A stretch of 64,000 bases of DNA from NCBI RefSeq assembly GCF_020881035.1, contig NZ_JAJITC010000003.1, positions 1 through 64,000 on the forward strand, read 5' to 3'. Shown here piece after piece: positions 45,047 to 53,536 of the stretch (positions within the stretch are counted from its first letter, which is position 1; every line of letters starts with the position of its first letter). This DNA comes from Paraburkholderia translucens. GTDB taxonomy: Bacteria > Pseudomonadota > Gammaproteobacteria > Burkholderiales > Burkholderiaceae. The translations under genes were made by a program, and so were the position numbers. A model generated the notes under the pieces. It saw only the letters and a list, made by a program, of their open reading frames with translations, ran no database searches and was not told where the DNA came from.

Positions 45047-45841
45047 ATGGCAACTTCTAACGAAAAATCTTCGGGACAAGCACGTTACGCGAGCTATCCC
45101 AGTCTGGTAGACCGGGTCATCCTCATTACGGGCGGCGCAAGTGGCATTGGCGCTTCGTTCGTCGAGCACTTCGTTGCGCAAGGCGCACGTGTGGGCTTTC
45201 TCGACATCGACACGAACGCGGGAACAGCTCTCGCCGAATCGCTCGGTGACGCGCGCCATAAACCGCTCTTCGTCGCCTGCGACGTCACCGACATTCCCGC
45301 GTTGCACTCGGCCATCGCCGAAGTGCGGGCGGTATTCGGACCGATCGAGGTGCTCGTGAACAACGCGGCGAACGATCGCCGCCACACGCTCGCCGACGTT
45401 ACGCCCGAGTCGTTCGATGCAGGCGTTGCAGTTAACGTGCGGCATCAGTTGTTCGCAGCGCAGGCCGTGGTCGAGGATATGAAGGCCGCACGCGCGGGCT
45501 CGATCATTAATCTCGGCTCGCATTGCTGGATGCTCAAGAGCAGCCAGTTTCCGGTTTACGCAATGAGCAAGGCGGCGGTACAGGGCCTGACGCGCGGGTT
45601 CGCCAAGGAGCTCGGCGCGTATGGGATCCGCGTGAACACGCTCGTGCCAGGCTGGGTGTTGACTGAGAAGCAGCGCAACCTGTGGCTCACCGACGAAGGC
45701 CGCGAAGAGATACGGCGCGGTCAGTGCATCGACGAGGAAATGGAGCCCGGCGATCTCGCGCGCATGGCGCTCTTCCTCGCGGCCGACGACAGCCGCATGA
45801 TCACGTCGGAGGACGTCATGGTGACGGGTGGCTGGTCGTAA
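45047..45841 (+). CDS. SDR family dehydrogenase, XylB/L-arabinose 1-dehydrogenase-like
   Basis: The 264-residue SDR has ITGGASGIGAS, NNAANDRRHTLADVTPESFD, the catalytic S and Y-x-x-x-K in NLGSHCWMLKSSQFPVYAMSKAA, and IRVNTLVPGWVLTEKQRNLWLT. YPSLVDRV at the start and NDRRHTLADVT resemble D-xylose/L-arabinose 1-dehydrogenase (XylB) of Caulobacter, so an aldose or related 1-dehydrogenase is likely. No sugar-pathway neighbours are visible apart from the epimerase at 46663. Start ATG at 45047. The preceding 44770-45046 holds nothing I can name. Confidence 0.8.
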   Translation: MATSNEKSSGQARYASYPSLVDRVILITGGASGIGASFVEHFVAQGARVGFLDIDTNAGTALAESLGDARHKPLFVACDVTDIPALHSAIAEVRAVFGPIEVLVNNAANDRRHTLADVTPESFDAGVAVNVRHQLFAAQAVVEDMKAARAGSIINLGSHCWMLKSSQFPVYAMSKAAVQGLTRGFAKELGAYGIRVNTLVPGWVLTEKQRNLWLTDEGREEIRRGQCIDEEMEPGDLARMALFLAADDSRMITSEDVMVTGGWS

Positions 45842-46662
45842 TAAGGCCGATTCTCGCCAGGCGGTTTCGCCCATTGACGAGCGTAGGGGCATGACTGCTT
45901 TGGCGCACGGGTGCCCAGGTCGACGCGAGACAGACATTCAGCGCATGCTTGTGCGCACCACCGCTTCAGATCGCAGGAGCGAACCCCAGAGGACGGCACC
46001 CGAACGAGATCGTGTGGAAACGAGATTTCTCCGCCTGTGAGCGAGATCCGTGAGCAGTCGATGGTCACCGTATCGGGAATCCCGTTCCGTGCGATCGACT
46101 CTTCAAAGTAACGCGGGGCCGCAGTCTTGTCCCGATGGGCGCGTAGCAGAACGTCAAGGGTATGGCCGTCGTTGTCGACGGCACGGTAAAGATACCGCCA
46201 TTCCTTTTCGACGCGGATGAACGTCTCGTCCATCGGCCAGCTCTTACCGACCGGGAGCTGGCGGCGGCGCAACGCCTTCTCCAGTACCGGCAACAGCTTG
46301 AGCACCCAGCGATGCACGGTTGAATGATCCACCGGGATGCCTCGCTCCGCCATGTGACGACGCTTCCCGACTCCTTCCGGCATCACACCGGCTTCTTTTT
46401 CTCTTCCCGTTGACGTTGCTTGCGCGGATTGAATTCGATAAAGCGTGATGCCATCAATGCGTAGAGAAACTGGCGAAGGCGGGGGGCAAACGTCACAGGA
46501 TGACTCCTCGTCGTGGTGGGTCCCCAACCGACGCAATCCCCATGCCATCGCGCGTGAAGGGCGTTGCGATTCCCGGCTTGCCCTGAGATGGTGCTTTCGC
46601 CGTGATGAGGGTGCATCGTTCGCGTCGTTCACGGGCATGGTTCGACCATGCGCTGCTTGTGT
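45842..46662 (-). mobile_element. IS-derived debris between SDR and epimerase genes
   Basis: The interval holds a truncated IS6-type transposase at 46051-46353 flanked by unassigned frames that do not match one intact element. I could not find terminal inverted repeats or a target duplication. The flanks at 45842-46050 and 46354-46662 probably come from other insertions. Confidence 0.45.
46051..46353 (-). pseudogene. Truncated IS6 family transposase
   Basis: About 101 codons read MAERGIPVDHSTVHRWVLKL, PVGKSWPMDETFIRVEKEWR, YLYRAVDNDGHTLDVLLRAH and RYFEESIARNG..TIDCS. This is the IS6 transposase core: the first Asp of DDE is in MDET and the second in TID. The N-terminal helix-turn-helix and the final catalytic Glu region are missing, so the enzyme cannot be active. 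Confidence 0.8.
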
Positions 46663-47580
46663 TTAGCAGGCGTGCGTAGAGAGCCACTGCGCGTACGAAT
46701 CGATGCCTTCCTCCAGACCAACCTGTGGCGCGTACCCCAGTTCTCGTTTCGCCAGCGAGAGATCGAACGGCGCGTTGCGATCGAGCACGTCGATCGTCCC
46801 CGGACCGATTTCGATCTGGGCTTCAGGAAAGCGCTTTCGCACCAGCGCGGCGACCTCGGCGTAGGAGCGCTGATCACCGCCCGTGATATTGAATGCACCG
46901 CCCGCCGCATGTGGCGCGGCGAGCGCCAGCAGGCTCGCCCTCGCGACGTCCGTGACGTGAACGTACTGAAAGCGGTAGTCGGCGCCGGCCGGCTCGTGGG
47001 TCGGACGGCCGTCAATCGCGTTGCGCAGCAGCGTATGCAGATAGCACTGCATGAATTGCCCCGGCCCATAGATCCAACCGGGACGCAACGACACGATCTG
47101 CATGCCGTAAAGGCCGCTATAGACCGCAGCCAGCTTCTCGGTGAAGACCTTGGTGGCGCCGTATGGCGTGGTGGGATCAAGCGGCGCGTCCTCTCGTGTC
47201 ACTTCGAGATGGTCGTTGTTGCCGTAGACGCATTCGGAGCTGAAGTTCACAACCCGACGCACCGACTTCAGACGCGCCGCCTCGAAAACGTTTGTCGTGC
47301 CCAGCGCATTGGTCACGACCGTTTGCCAGGGAATCTCGCGTGAAAAGAACGGATGCGAGATGGCCGCCGTATGTATGATCGCGTCGATCTCGAAGCGATC
47401 GATCGTTTCGAGCAGTTGTGGCAAGTCGTTCAGATCGCCTTGCACATAGTGGACGCCGCGCGCTGTGTCCGTCGCGGCGGCGCGGCGGTCAAGGCTGACC
47501 GCAACGCGTCCGCCTTGCGCGATCATGTGCATGAGCGTGCTGCCGAGGAAGCCGCAGCCGCCTGTCACGAGTATTGCCAT
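46663..47580 (-). CDS. NAD-dependent epimerase/dehydratase family protein
   Basis: The 305-residue extended SDR has VTGGCGFLGST at the start, the FSSECVYG motif, and YGATKVFTEKL with the catalytic Tyr-x-x-x-Lys. It resembles UDP-glucose 4-epimerase-like proteins. Start ATG at 47580 puts the Rossmann motif directly after the initiator. It is 59 bp downstream of an SDR and on the same strand, so the two are likely in one operon. Substrate unknown. Confidence 0.85.
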   Translation of the reverse strand: MAILVTGGCGFLGSTLMHMIAQGGRVAVSLDRRAAATDTARGVHYVQGDLNDLPQLLETIDRFEIDAIIHTAAISHPFFSREIPWQTVVTNALGTTNVFEAARLKSVRRVVNFSSECVYGNNDHLEVTREDAPLDPTTPYGATKVFTEKLAAVYSGLYGMQIVSLRPGWIYGPGQFMQCYLHTLLRNAIDGRPTHEPAGADYRFQYVHVTDVARASLLALAAPHAAGGAFNITGGDQRSYAEVAALVRKRFPEAQIEIGPGTIDVLDRNAPFDLSLAKRELGYAPQVGLEEGIDSYAQWLSTHAC

Positions 47581-47639
47581 GTCACGTTCTCCTCTCCGTG
47601 TGGGTCGCTCCAGCACGCCTTGGCATGGTGCGCATGGGC

Positions 47640-48410
47640 TCAGCCGTTCATGACGCCGCCGCCGTTTACGCCGACTATCTGCCCGGTGATGAAGCTGGCC
47701 GCATCCGAACTCAGGAACCGCACGGCCTGAGCGATCTCTTCAGGCGTGCCGAGGCGCTTGAGCGGGTAGCGTGCAGCTTCCTCCTCGATATAGCGCGCGC
47801 CAAGCGCTTCGACCATCGGCGTGAGCACGCCGCCGGGCGCGACCGCGTTCACACGCACGCCGTGCGGCGCCAGCTCGCGCGCGAGGCTCTTGGTGAACGC
47901 AATGATTCCGCCCTTCGCGGCGCTGTAATGACTGAGGTTCTCGCAGCCGAGCTGGCCGAGGTCGGACGCAATGTTGACGATCGCTCCGCGACGCTGCTTT
48001 TGCATCAGACGCGCCGCTTCGCGCGAAAAGTAGAAGGCGCCGTAGAGATGCACCTTGATCATCCTGTCCCACTCGCTGTCGCTGATCTCGGTCACTGGCG
48101 CCTCACGCAGGATGCCCGCATTGTTGACGAGCACATCGAGCCTTTCGATATCCGCGAAAAGACCGCGTACGCTGGCGGCGTCGGCAACGTCTGCGGCGGC
48201 GAGCGTGCATCTCGCGCCTAGCGCTTCGATGTCTTTGCGTAGTTCATCGAGCGCCGCACTGGAGGGCAGGTCGTTGACGATCACATGGGCGCGCTCGCGT
48301 GCGAATGCGAGCGCGATCGCGCGGCCAATGCCGCTGCCAGCGCCTGTCACGAGGCACGTCATGGCGCGATCGCGCGCCGGGTCGAAGGAATCGCCTGGTT
48401 GCATGTTCAA
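47640..48410 (-). CDS. SDR family oxidoreductase, FabG-like
   Basis: The 256-residue classical SDR has VTGAGSGIGRAIAL, NNAGILREAPV, the catalytic IASDLGQLGCENLSHYSAAKGG and ITGQIVGVNGGGVMNG. It belongs to the 3-oxoacyl-ACP-reductase-like group; the substrate is open. Upstream, 48411-48708 is gene-free and leads into riboswitch 1 on the opposite strand, so the promoters are divergent. Confidence 0.85.
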   Translation of the reverse strand: MNMQPGDSFDPARDRAMTCLVTGAGSGIGRAIALAFARERAHVIVNDLPSSAALDELRKDIEALGARCTLAAADVADAASVRGLFADIERLDVLVNNAGILREAPVTEISDSEWDRMIKVHLYGAFYFSREAARLMQKQRRGAIVNIASDLGQLGCENLSHYSAAKGGIIAFTKSLARELAPHGVRVNAVAPGGVLTPMVEALGARYIEEEAARYPLKRLGTPEEIAQAVRFLSSDAASFITGQIVGVNGGGVMNG

Positions 48411-48708
48411 CGGGTGACCGTGAATGGTGATGCGGCCGATTCTAGGTCCGCTTTTTTTTGACGGCCAGCGTCAGCGCGAGATTGCGTGGCGGTGCGTCGT
48501 GGTCACCAATGTCGCCAGCCTTGTCCCATCAAGAGGGCATGTTGCACCGGGATGGGGCGGCTCCACCGGATCATGCGTGTGCTGCGCGCCGCTCACATGA
48601 GGCGCTTTTCACGCAATCTTTACATGCGCAAAGGGTTTTCCATGGGCTGGCAAGCTTCCTGCATAGTGCCAGGCGTCACGGGATGAGCGTTGAGTTCAGC
48701 TATTGACA

Positions 48709-48814
48709 GGAAAACTAGGGTTCCGGTCCGCGGGAGGTACGAGGCGGATGACTGGTCCGAGAGTTTTCCGGCTCCGGCATCAAGGGGCTCCACGGAGGGA
48801 TAAAAGCCCGGGAG
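48709..48814 (+). promoter_or_regulatory. Guanidine-I (ykkC) riboswitch 1
   Basis: The aptamer carries the conserved ykkC parts: stem GGAAAACT (48709-48716) with AGTTTTCC (48762-48769), the CTAGGGTTCCGG loop, ACTGGTCCGAGAG, and the 3' block CACGGAGGGATAAAAGCCCGGGAG. It binds guanidinium and turns on transport or detoxification genes. CGGGAG at 48809-48814 can alternatively pair with CTCCCG at 48833-48838, a possible expression platform. The first gene starts 58 bases downstream. Confidence 0.95.
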
Positions 48815-48872
48815 ATGCGCAAGACAGCGCGCCTCCCGTGTCCATTTCCCTTCATGACCAGGAGCCTCAGAT

Positions 48873-49877
48873 ATGCCGTTCGGATTGAAAAAAGCGTTGT
48901 GCTCGCTCTCTATCGTCAGCGCTCTAGTTGCTTGCGCACTGCCCGGTTCGCCGGCAGTCCAGGCGGCCGAGTCGCTCAAGATCGGCACCGTCGTGTGGAT
49001 CGGCTATGGGCCGTTCTACGTTGCCGAAGCCCTCGATCTCTACAAGAAGTACGGCCTTTCGGTCAAACTCCAGTACTTCACCGACCCCGGCCTGCTGCCT
49101 GCCGCGCTGACCAGCCATTCGGTCAACGGCGTGATGCTCACCTACGATCAGGTCGTCGGCTCGGTCGCCAAGGGGCTGTCCGAAAAGGTCGTGATGCCCA
49201 TCGACTTTTCCGCGGGCGCGGATGCGATCGTCGCCTCGGGAGACATCAAGTCGGTGGCGGACTTCAAGGGCAAGAAGATCGCCTTCAATCCGCTCTCGCC
49301 GTCTGACTTCCTGCTCAGCTACGCGCTGCAAACGAGTGGCCTGAGCGACAAGGACATCCACTCCGTGAACATGACGCCCGAAGGCATTCCGGGCGCGATG
49401 CTCTCCGGCAGCCTGCCGGTTGGCGTGACCTACGAGCCGAACGTCTCTCAGATCGTCAACTCGGGCAAGGGTAAGTTCCACGTGGTCTACTCGTCGCGCA
49501 ATGCGCCGGGCCTGATCGCGGACGTGCTGGTGTTCGACGATTCGTTCATCGACGCGCATCCGGCCGAAGTGAAGGGCATTCTGCAAGCCTACGCCGACGG
49601 CCTCGCGTATATGAAGAGCCATCCCGACGACGCCAACAAGATCATCGCCAAGGTGCTCGGCGTCACGCCCGCGGACGTCAAGGCGCAACTGACCGGCGTG
49701 TACAACATCCCCGTCGCGGAGATGCCGCAGAGTTTCGTGAAGGGGCCGACGACGCGGTCCTACTACACGAGCGGCGCGGTGATTGGCAATCTGCTGCTCA
49801 AGAAAGGGCAGATCAGTGCGCTGCCGCCCACCGAGAAGACGATCGACGCGCAGTTCGTCAACCAGCTCGTGAGGTAA
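48873..49877 (+). CDS. NitT/TauT-type ABC transporter substrate-binding protein, probably guanidine-binding
   Basis: The 334-residue protein has a signal peptide (ending SPAVQAAE) and an NMT1/THI5-like periplasmic fold (LKIGTVVWIGYGPFYVAEALDLYKKYGLSVKLQYFTD). It is the first gene after riboswitch 1, so a guanidine-related ligand is expected. Orthologues occur upstream of guanidine-I riboswitch-controlled importers in other proteobacteria. Its permease and ATPase are the last two genes of the same operon. The ATG at 48873 has CAGGAGCCTCAGAT upstream. Confidence 0.88.
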   Translation: MPFGLKKALCSLSIVSALVACALPGSPAVQAAESLKIGTVVWIGYGPFYVAEALDLYKKYGLSVKLQYFTDPGLLPAALTSHSVNGVMLTYDQVVGSVAKGLSEKVVMPIDFSAGADAIVASGDIKSVADFKGKKIAFNPLSPSDFLLSYALQTSGLSDKDIHSVNMTPEGIPGAMLSGSLPVGVTYEPNVSQIVNSGKGKFHVVYSSRNAPGLIADVLVFDDSFIDAHPAEVKGILQAYADGLAYMKSHPDDANKIIAKVLGVTPADVKAQLTGVYNIPVAEMPQSFVKGPTTRSYYTSGAVIGNLLLKKGQISALPPTEKTIDAQFVNQLVR

Positions 49878-49882
49878 GCGCC

Positions 49883-50893
49883 ATGGCCGCGATCTACCGT
49901 TATCGGGACGCGCTGGTGCCCAATAGCGCCGCCATTGCTTACGCGGTCGGCGGTTACGCGCTCGGCGTCGTGATGCTGTGCTCGCATGCTGCATGGGTCG
50001 CGGCCGCCGGCGTCGTGTTGCTCGCGCACGCCATGATCATCGGCGCTTATCTGCTGCACGACGCCGCCCATCTGGCGATCTTCCGCACGCCCGAAGCCAA
50101 CGCGCGTCTCGGCGCGGCCATGGCGTGGCTGACCGGTGCCTGCTATGCGCCGTTTAGCGCGCTGCGCCACAAGCACATGCGCCATCACGTGGACCGTGCA
50201 GACATCGTGACCTTCGACGCGAAGGCGTTCCTGCTGAAGCTGCCCGCCAGTCTGCGGCGCGCCATCGTGTTGGCCGAATGGCTCTATGTACCGGCGATCG
50301 AGCTCGTGATGCACGGCTACGTGATGCTCATGCCCTTCCTGCACGAGGACCAGCGTGCTCAACGGCGGCGCGTCGTCGTGATCCTGCTGGTGCGTGCCGC
50401 GCTGTTCGGCGTGCTTGCCTGGGTGTCGCCGAAGGCGGTGCTGCTTTACCTGCTCGCGTGGTTCGTCTGCCTCACTGTCCTGCGCTTCGCCGACGCCTAT
50501 CAGCACACCTATGACGCCTTTGCCGTGCTCGAAGGCAACGGCGCGATCGCCGACGACAAGGTGCGCGACCGGGCGTACGAACAGCGCAACACCTACTCGA
50601 ACCTCGTCTCGGTGCGCTATCCGGCGTTTAACCTGCTGCTGCTGAACTTCTCGTATCACAACGCGCATCACGACCGGCCCGTCGAGCCCTGGTACCGCCT
50701 GCCGCGCGCGCATCAGCAACTGTACGGCGACGACGCGAGCCAGGTCATTCCGATGTCGCGACTGCTGCGCGGCTTTCACCGGCATCGCGTCACGCGGCTG
50801 CTCTCGGCCGACTATGGATCGATGGATGTCACGCGCAAGCAGGTCGACGACTTCTATGGAGCGGTGGGTGTGTCATTCCTCACTGCGGTTTGA
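49883..50893 (+). CDS. Membrane fatty-acid-desaturase-type di-iron protein in the guanidine operon
   Basis: The 336-residue membrane protein has the three histidine clusters of the desaturase/hydroxylase superfamily: HDAAH (59-63), HKHMRHH (96-102) and HNAHH (259-263), between hydrophobic helix pairs. It should bind two irons and use O2 to desaturate, hydroxylate or N-oxidise. Its start is 5 bp after the binding protein stop, inside the riboswitch 1 transcript. I have no established role for a desaturase in guanidine metabolism; dealkylating hydroxylation of N-substituted guanidines is an inference. Confidence 0.85.
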   Translation: MAAIYRYRDALVPNSAAIAYAVGGYALGVVMLCSHAAWVAAAGVVLLAHAMIIGAYLLHDAAHLAIFRTPEANARLGAAMAWLTGACYAPFSALRHKHMRHHVDRADIVTFDAKAFLLKLPASLRRAIVLAEWLYVPAIELVMHGYVMLMPFLHEDQRAQRRRVVVILLVRAALFGVLAWVSPKAVLLYLLAWFVCLTVLRFADAYQHTYDAFAVLEGNGAIADDKVRDRAYEQRNTYSNLVSVRYPAFNLLLLNFSYHNAHHDRPVEPWYRLPRAHQQLYGDDASQVIPMSRLLRGFHRHRVTRLLSADYGSMDVTRKQVDDFYGAVGVSFLTAV

Positions 50894-50977
50894 CTGGCCG
50901 GAGGGCGCGCCGTGCGAGAGGAACGCCGCGCTCCCTTTGACGACAACGAACGCTTTACCCGATCACAGGATCGCTCA

Positions 50978-51763
50978 ATGAATTCTCACCTGATGCAGCA
51001 TCTGAGCTGGGTCGACTACCACCAGCGCATCCTTGGCGACGAGGCTATCGTGCTGTTGCCTTGCGGCGCGCTGGAGCAGCATGGCCCGCATCTTCCGCTC
51101 GGCACCGATGCGCTCCTGTCGAGCGCAGTGGCGCTCGACGTTGCACGCGAAGTGGGCGGCATCGTGGCGCCCGCATTCAATTACGGTTATCGCTCGCAGC
51201 CGAAATGCGGCGGCGGACAACATTTCTGCGGCACGACGAGTCTCGACGGCAACAACCTGAGCCAGATGACGCGCGACGTGATCCGCGAATTCGCTCGCCA
51301 TGGCGTGCGACGGCTCGCGTTGATCGACGGCCACTACGAGAACCAGTGGTTCCTCACGGAAGGCATCGAGCTTGCGATGCGCGATCTGTCCCAGCAAGGC
51401 ACCCGCACGCCGCCGCTGCGTGTCGTGCGGCTGGAGTACTGGGACTTTCTGACCGAGCCCACGCTCGCCAAGGTATTTCCGGAAGGGTTTCCCGGTTTCG
51501 CGCTCGAGCATGCGGCGGTGATGGAAACGTCGATGATGCTGCACTACCACCCGGACCTCGTATCGACCGACAAGATTCCCGACGACCGTCCTGCGGACTT
51601 TCCGCCGTACGACACCTACCCGGCACGCACGGGCTGGGTTCCGCTTTCGGGTGTGCTGTCGTCGGCTCGCGGCGCGAGTGCGGTCAAGGGGGCGTTGCTC
51701 GCGCAGGAAGTCGCGCAACGGGTAGCCGCCGCGTTGCGCGCGGAATTCTCGGACCTGTCCTGA
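50978..51763 (+). CDS. Creatininase family amidohydrolase
   Basis: The 261-residue protein aligns by eye to Pseudomonas creatininase over its whole length. All metal ligands are present: E33, H35, D44, H119 and E121 (GALEQHGPHLPLGTDALL and DGHYENQWF), each one position earlier than in the Pseudomonas enzyme. GGGQHFCGTTSLDG also matches. Creatininase opens cyclic guanidines such as creatinine to creatine. Located in the riboswitch 1 operon, it may act on a cyclic guanidine. The ATG at 50978 has CACAGGATC upstream; the frame to 50912 is unlikely. Confidence 0.85.
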   Translation: MNSHLMQHLSWVDYHQRILGDEAIVLLPCGALEQHGPHLPLGTDALLSSAVALDVAREVGGIVAPAFNYGYRSQPKCGGGQHFCGTTSLDGNNLSQMTRDVIREFARHGVRRLALIDGHYENQWFLTEGIELAMRDLSQQGTRTPPLRVVRLEYWDFLTEPTLAKVFPEGFPGFALEHAAVMETSMMLHYHPDLVSTDKIPDDRPADFPPYDTYPARTGWVPLSGVLSSARGASAVKGALLAQEVAQRVAAALRAEFSDLS

Positions 51764-51786
51764 TCTGCACCAGGAGTGAGCCGGAC

Positions 51787-52692
51787 ATGACCCACCTGAT
51801 GAATCAGATAGACGCAAGCGTCGTCGATGCGAGCGCCTGGCTCGACCGGCCCGTTGCGGCTGATTGTGTTGCCCAGCGCTATCGCGGCGTGTGGCGGCGC
51901 ACGCTGTTGCGAGACGCGGCGGGGTGCGAGGACCGTGCAACGCGCGTGTTCTGGCTGCAAACGGCGCGCGTGCATGTGGATCTGCGCGTGAGCGCGGACC
52001 GCTCCGATTTCGAGGGCGTAAGCGGCCTCGACGCATTGCCGCGCGACATGCTGGTCGAGCTGGCGCGGCAGCAGGGCTTCGCGGGTTTCACCGGGATCGA
52101 GCCGGGCGCACCCGACGTTTGCACCTGGCATCGCCAGATCGACTTCAGTCCACCGGCCGACACGCGCGATATCGGCACGATGCGCTTCGAGTCACCCGGC
52201 GTGCTGCTGGAAGACGGCGTCGACGCCCATTATCACGAGCGCTGGGAACGCGAACCGGCTTCGGATGGCCCGACGTGGGCGGCGCGCGTGCCGCGCACGG
52301 CGTTGCTGGCCGCGGGCGCGCTGCAAGGCCCGACGGTGGAGCATGCATCCGATGAAGAGCCAATGAGCTTTCTGGCACGCGCCGGCGGCTTTTTCATGTT
52401 TGCGCGCGCGCGTTCTGCAACGGCGACCGCCTGGCTTGCACAGCATCGCGGGCGCACGCTGGCGCAGGTCGTCGGAGATCCGTCCGTCTCGCTCGAACAG
52501 GCCCGCGCGCTGCTCGATTTCGAAATATCGCTCGGGCGGGTGGCGGCCTCGCCTGGCGTGCTTCCTGTTATTGCGTTGTCAACACATCCATGGCGCGAAG
52601 GGCGCGCCGTGCCCTTCGAACTCGACCCGGATACCGAAATTGCCGAACCCGCTGGAATCGCTGACTCAAGGAGCAACCATGTCGACGACTGA
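51787..52692 (+). CDS. Uncharacterised protein of the guanidine-transport operon
   Basis: The 301-residue protein contains YRGVWRRTLLRDAAG, VFWLQTARVHVDLRV, GFTGIEPGAPDVCTWHRQIDF and YHERWERE in what looks like a beta-rich, soluble protein. There is no signal peptide, membrane segment or catalytic motif that I can name. The VWRR..L/WLQT..VDLR pattern occurs in uncharacterised proteins of proteobacteria. It is the fourth gene after riboswitch 1 and its last 14 bases overlap the permease start, so tight coupling is expected. Function unknown. Confidence 0.75.
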   Translation: MTHLMNQIDASVVDASAWLDRPVAADCVAQRYRGVWRRTLLRDAAGCEDRATRVFWLQTARVHVDLRVSADRSDFEGVSGLDALPRDMLVELARQQGFAGFTGIEPGAPDVCTWHRQIDFSPPADTRDIGTMRFESPGVLLEDGVDAHYHERWEREPASDGPTWAARVPRTALLAAGALQGPTVEHASDEEPMSFLARAGGFFMFARARSATATAWLAQHRGRTLAQVVGDPSVSLEQARALLDFEISLGRVAASPGVLPVIALSTHPWREGRAVPFELDPDTEIAEPAGIADSRSNHVDD

Positions 52693-53536
52693 ACACGTGA
52701 GCCCGCGCGAATTACTGCCCGCGCGCGCCGCGACCAGGGCGCGGTCTGCGCCGCTATGGGCTGTGCGAGGCGAAATCAGCCGCCGCGCCTATATCGGGTT
52801 CGCCTTGACGGGGCTGATCGTGCCGCTCCTCGCCTGGTGGGCCTTGTCAATCTCCGGGCTCGTCGATCCGACCTTCATGCCGCAGCCTGGCGCCGTCGTG
52901 CATCGGCTCGTGAGCTGGTGGACGGACGACGGCCTTGCGGACGATATCTCCATCAGCATCTACCGCGTGGTGGGCGGCTGGGCGCTCTCGGCGGTGTTCG
53001 CGCTGCCGCTCGGCCTGCTGATCGGCACGTTCCGCCCGGTGCAGGCGTTGCTCGAGCCGCTGACCGACTTCATCCGCTACATGCCCGCCGTCGCGTTCAT
53101 CCCGCTCGTGATGCTGTGGATCGGCATCGACGAAGGATCGAAGATCGCGATCATCTTCATCGGCACGTTCTTCCAGATGGTGCTGATGATTGCCGAGAAC
53201 GTGCGCGCGGTGCCGATCGCGCAGATTGAAGCCGCGCAAACGATGGGCGCGACGCGAGAGGAGATGATCCGCCTCGTGATCTTTCCGTCGTCGCGGCCGG
53301 CCATCGTCGACACGCTGCGTATCACCATGGGCTGGGCCTGGACCTACCTCGTGGTCGCCGAGCTCGTGGCGGCCAACTCGGGACTCGGCTACGCGATCCT
53401 GAAGGCACAGCGCTATTTGCAGACGGATCGCATTTTCGGCGGCATCCTGCTGATCGGCGTCATCGGGCTCCTGATCGATCAGGCATTCCGCCTCGTTCAC
53501 CGGCTGTGTTTTGGAAAATGGATGGCCAAGCGATGA
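52679..53536 (+). CDS. ABC transporter permease (BPD type, NitT/TauT family)
   Basis: The 285-residue protein has about six membrane helices and the inner-membrane permease motif EAAQTMGATREEMIRLVIFPSSRPAIVDTLR (the EAA loop). The ATG at 52679 has AAGGAGCAACC upstream and lies inside the preceding gene; the frame from 52400 is a shadow. It forms the channel for the binding protein encoded first in the operon. Confidence 0.92.
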   Translation: MSTTEHVSPRELLPARAATRARSAPLWAVRGEISRRAYIGFALTGLIVPLLAWWALSISGLVDPTFMPQPGAVVHRLVSWWTDDGLADDISISIYRVVGGWALSAVFALPLGLLIGTFRPVQALLEPLTDFIRYMPAVAFIPLVMLWIGIDEGSKIAIIFIGTFFQMVLMIAENVRAVPIAQIEAAQTMGATREEMIRLVIFPSSRPAIVDTLRITMGWAWTYLVVAELVAANSGLGYAILKAQRYLQTDRIFGGILLIGVIGLLIDQAFRLVHRLCFGKWMAKR

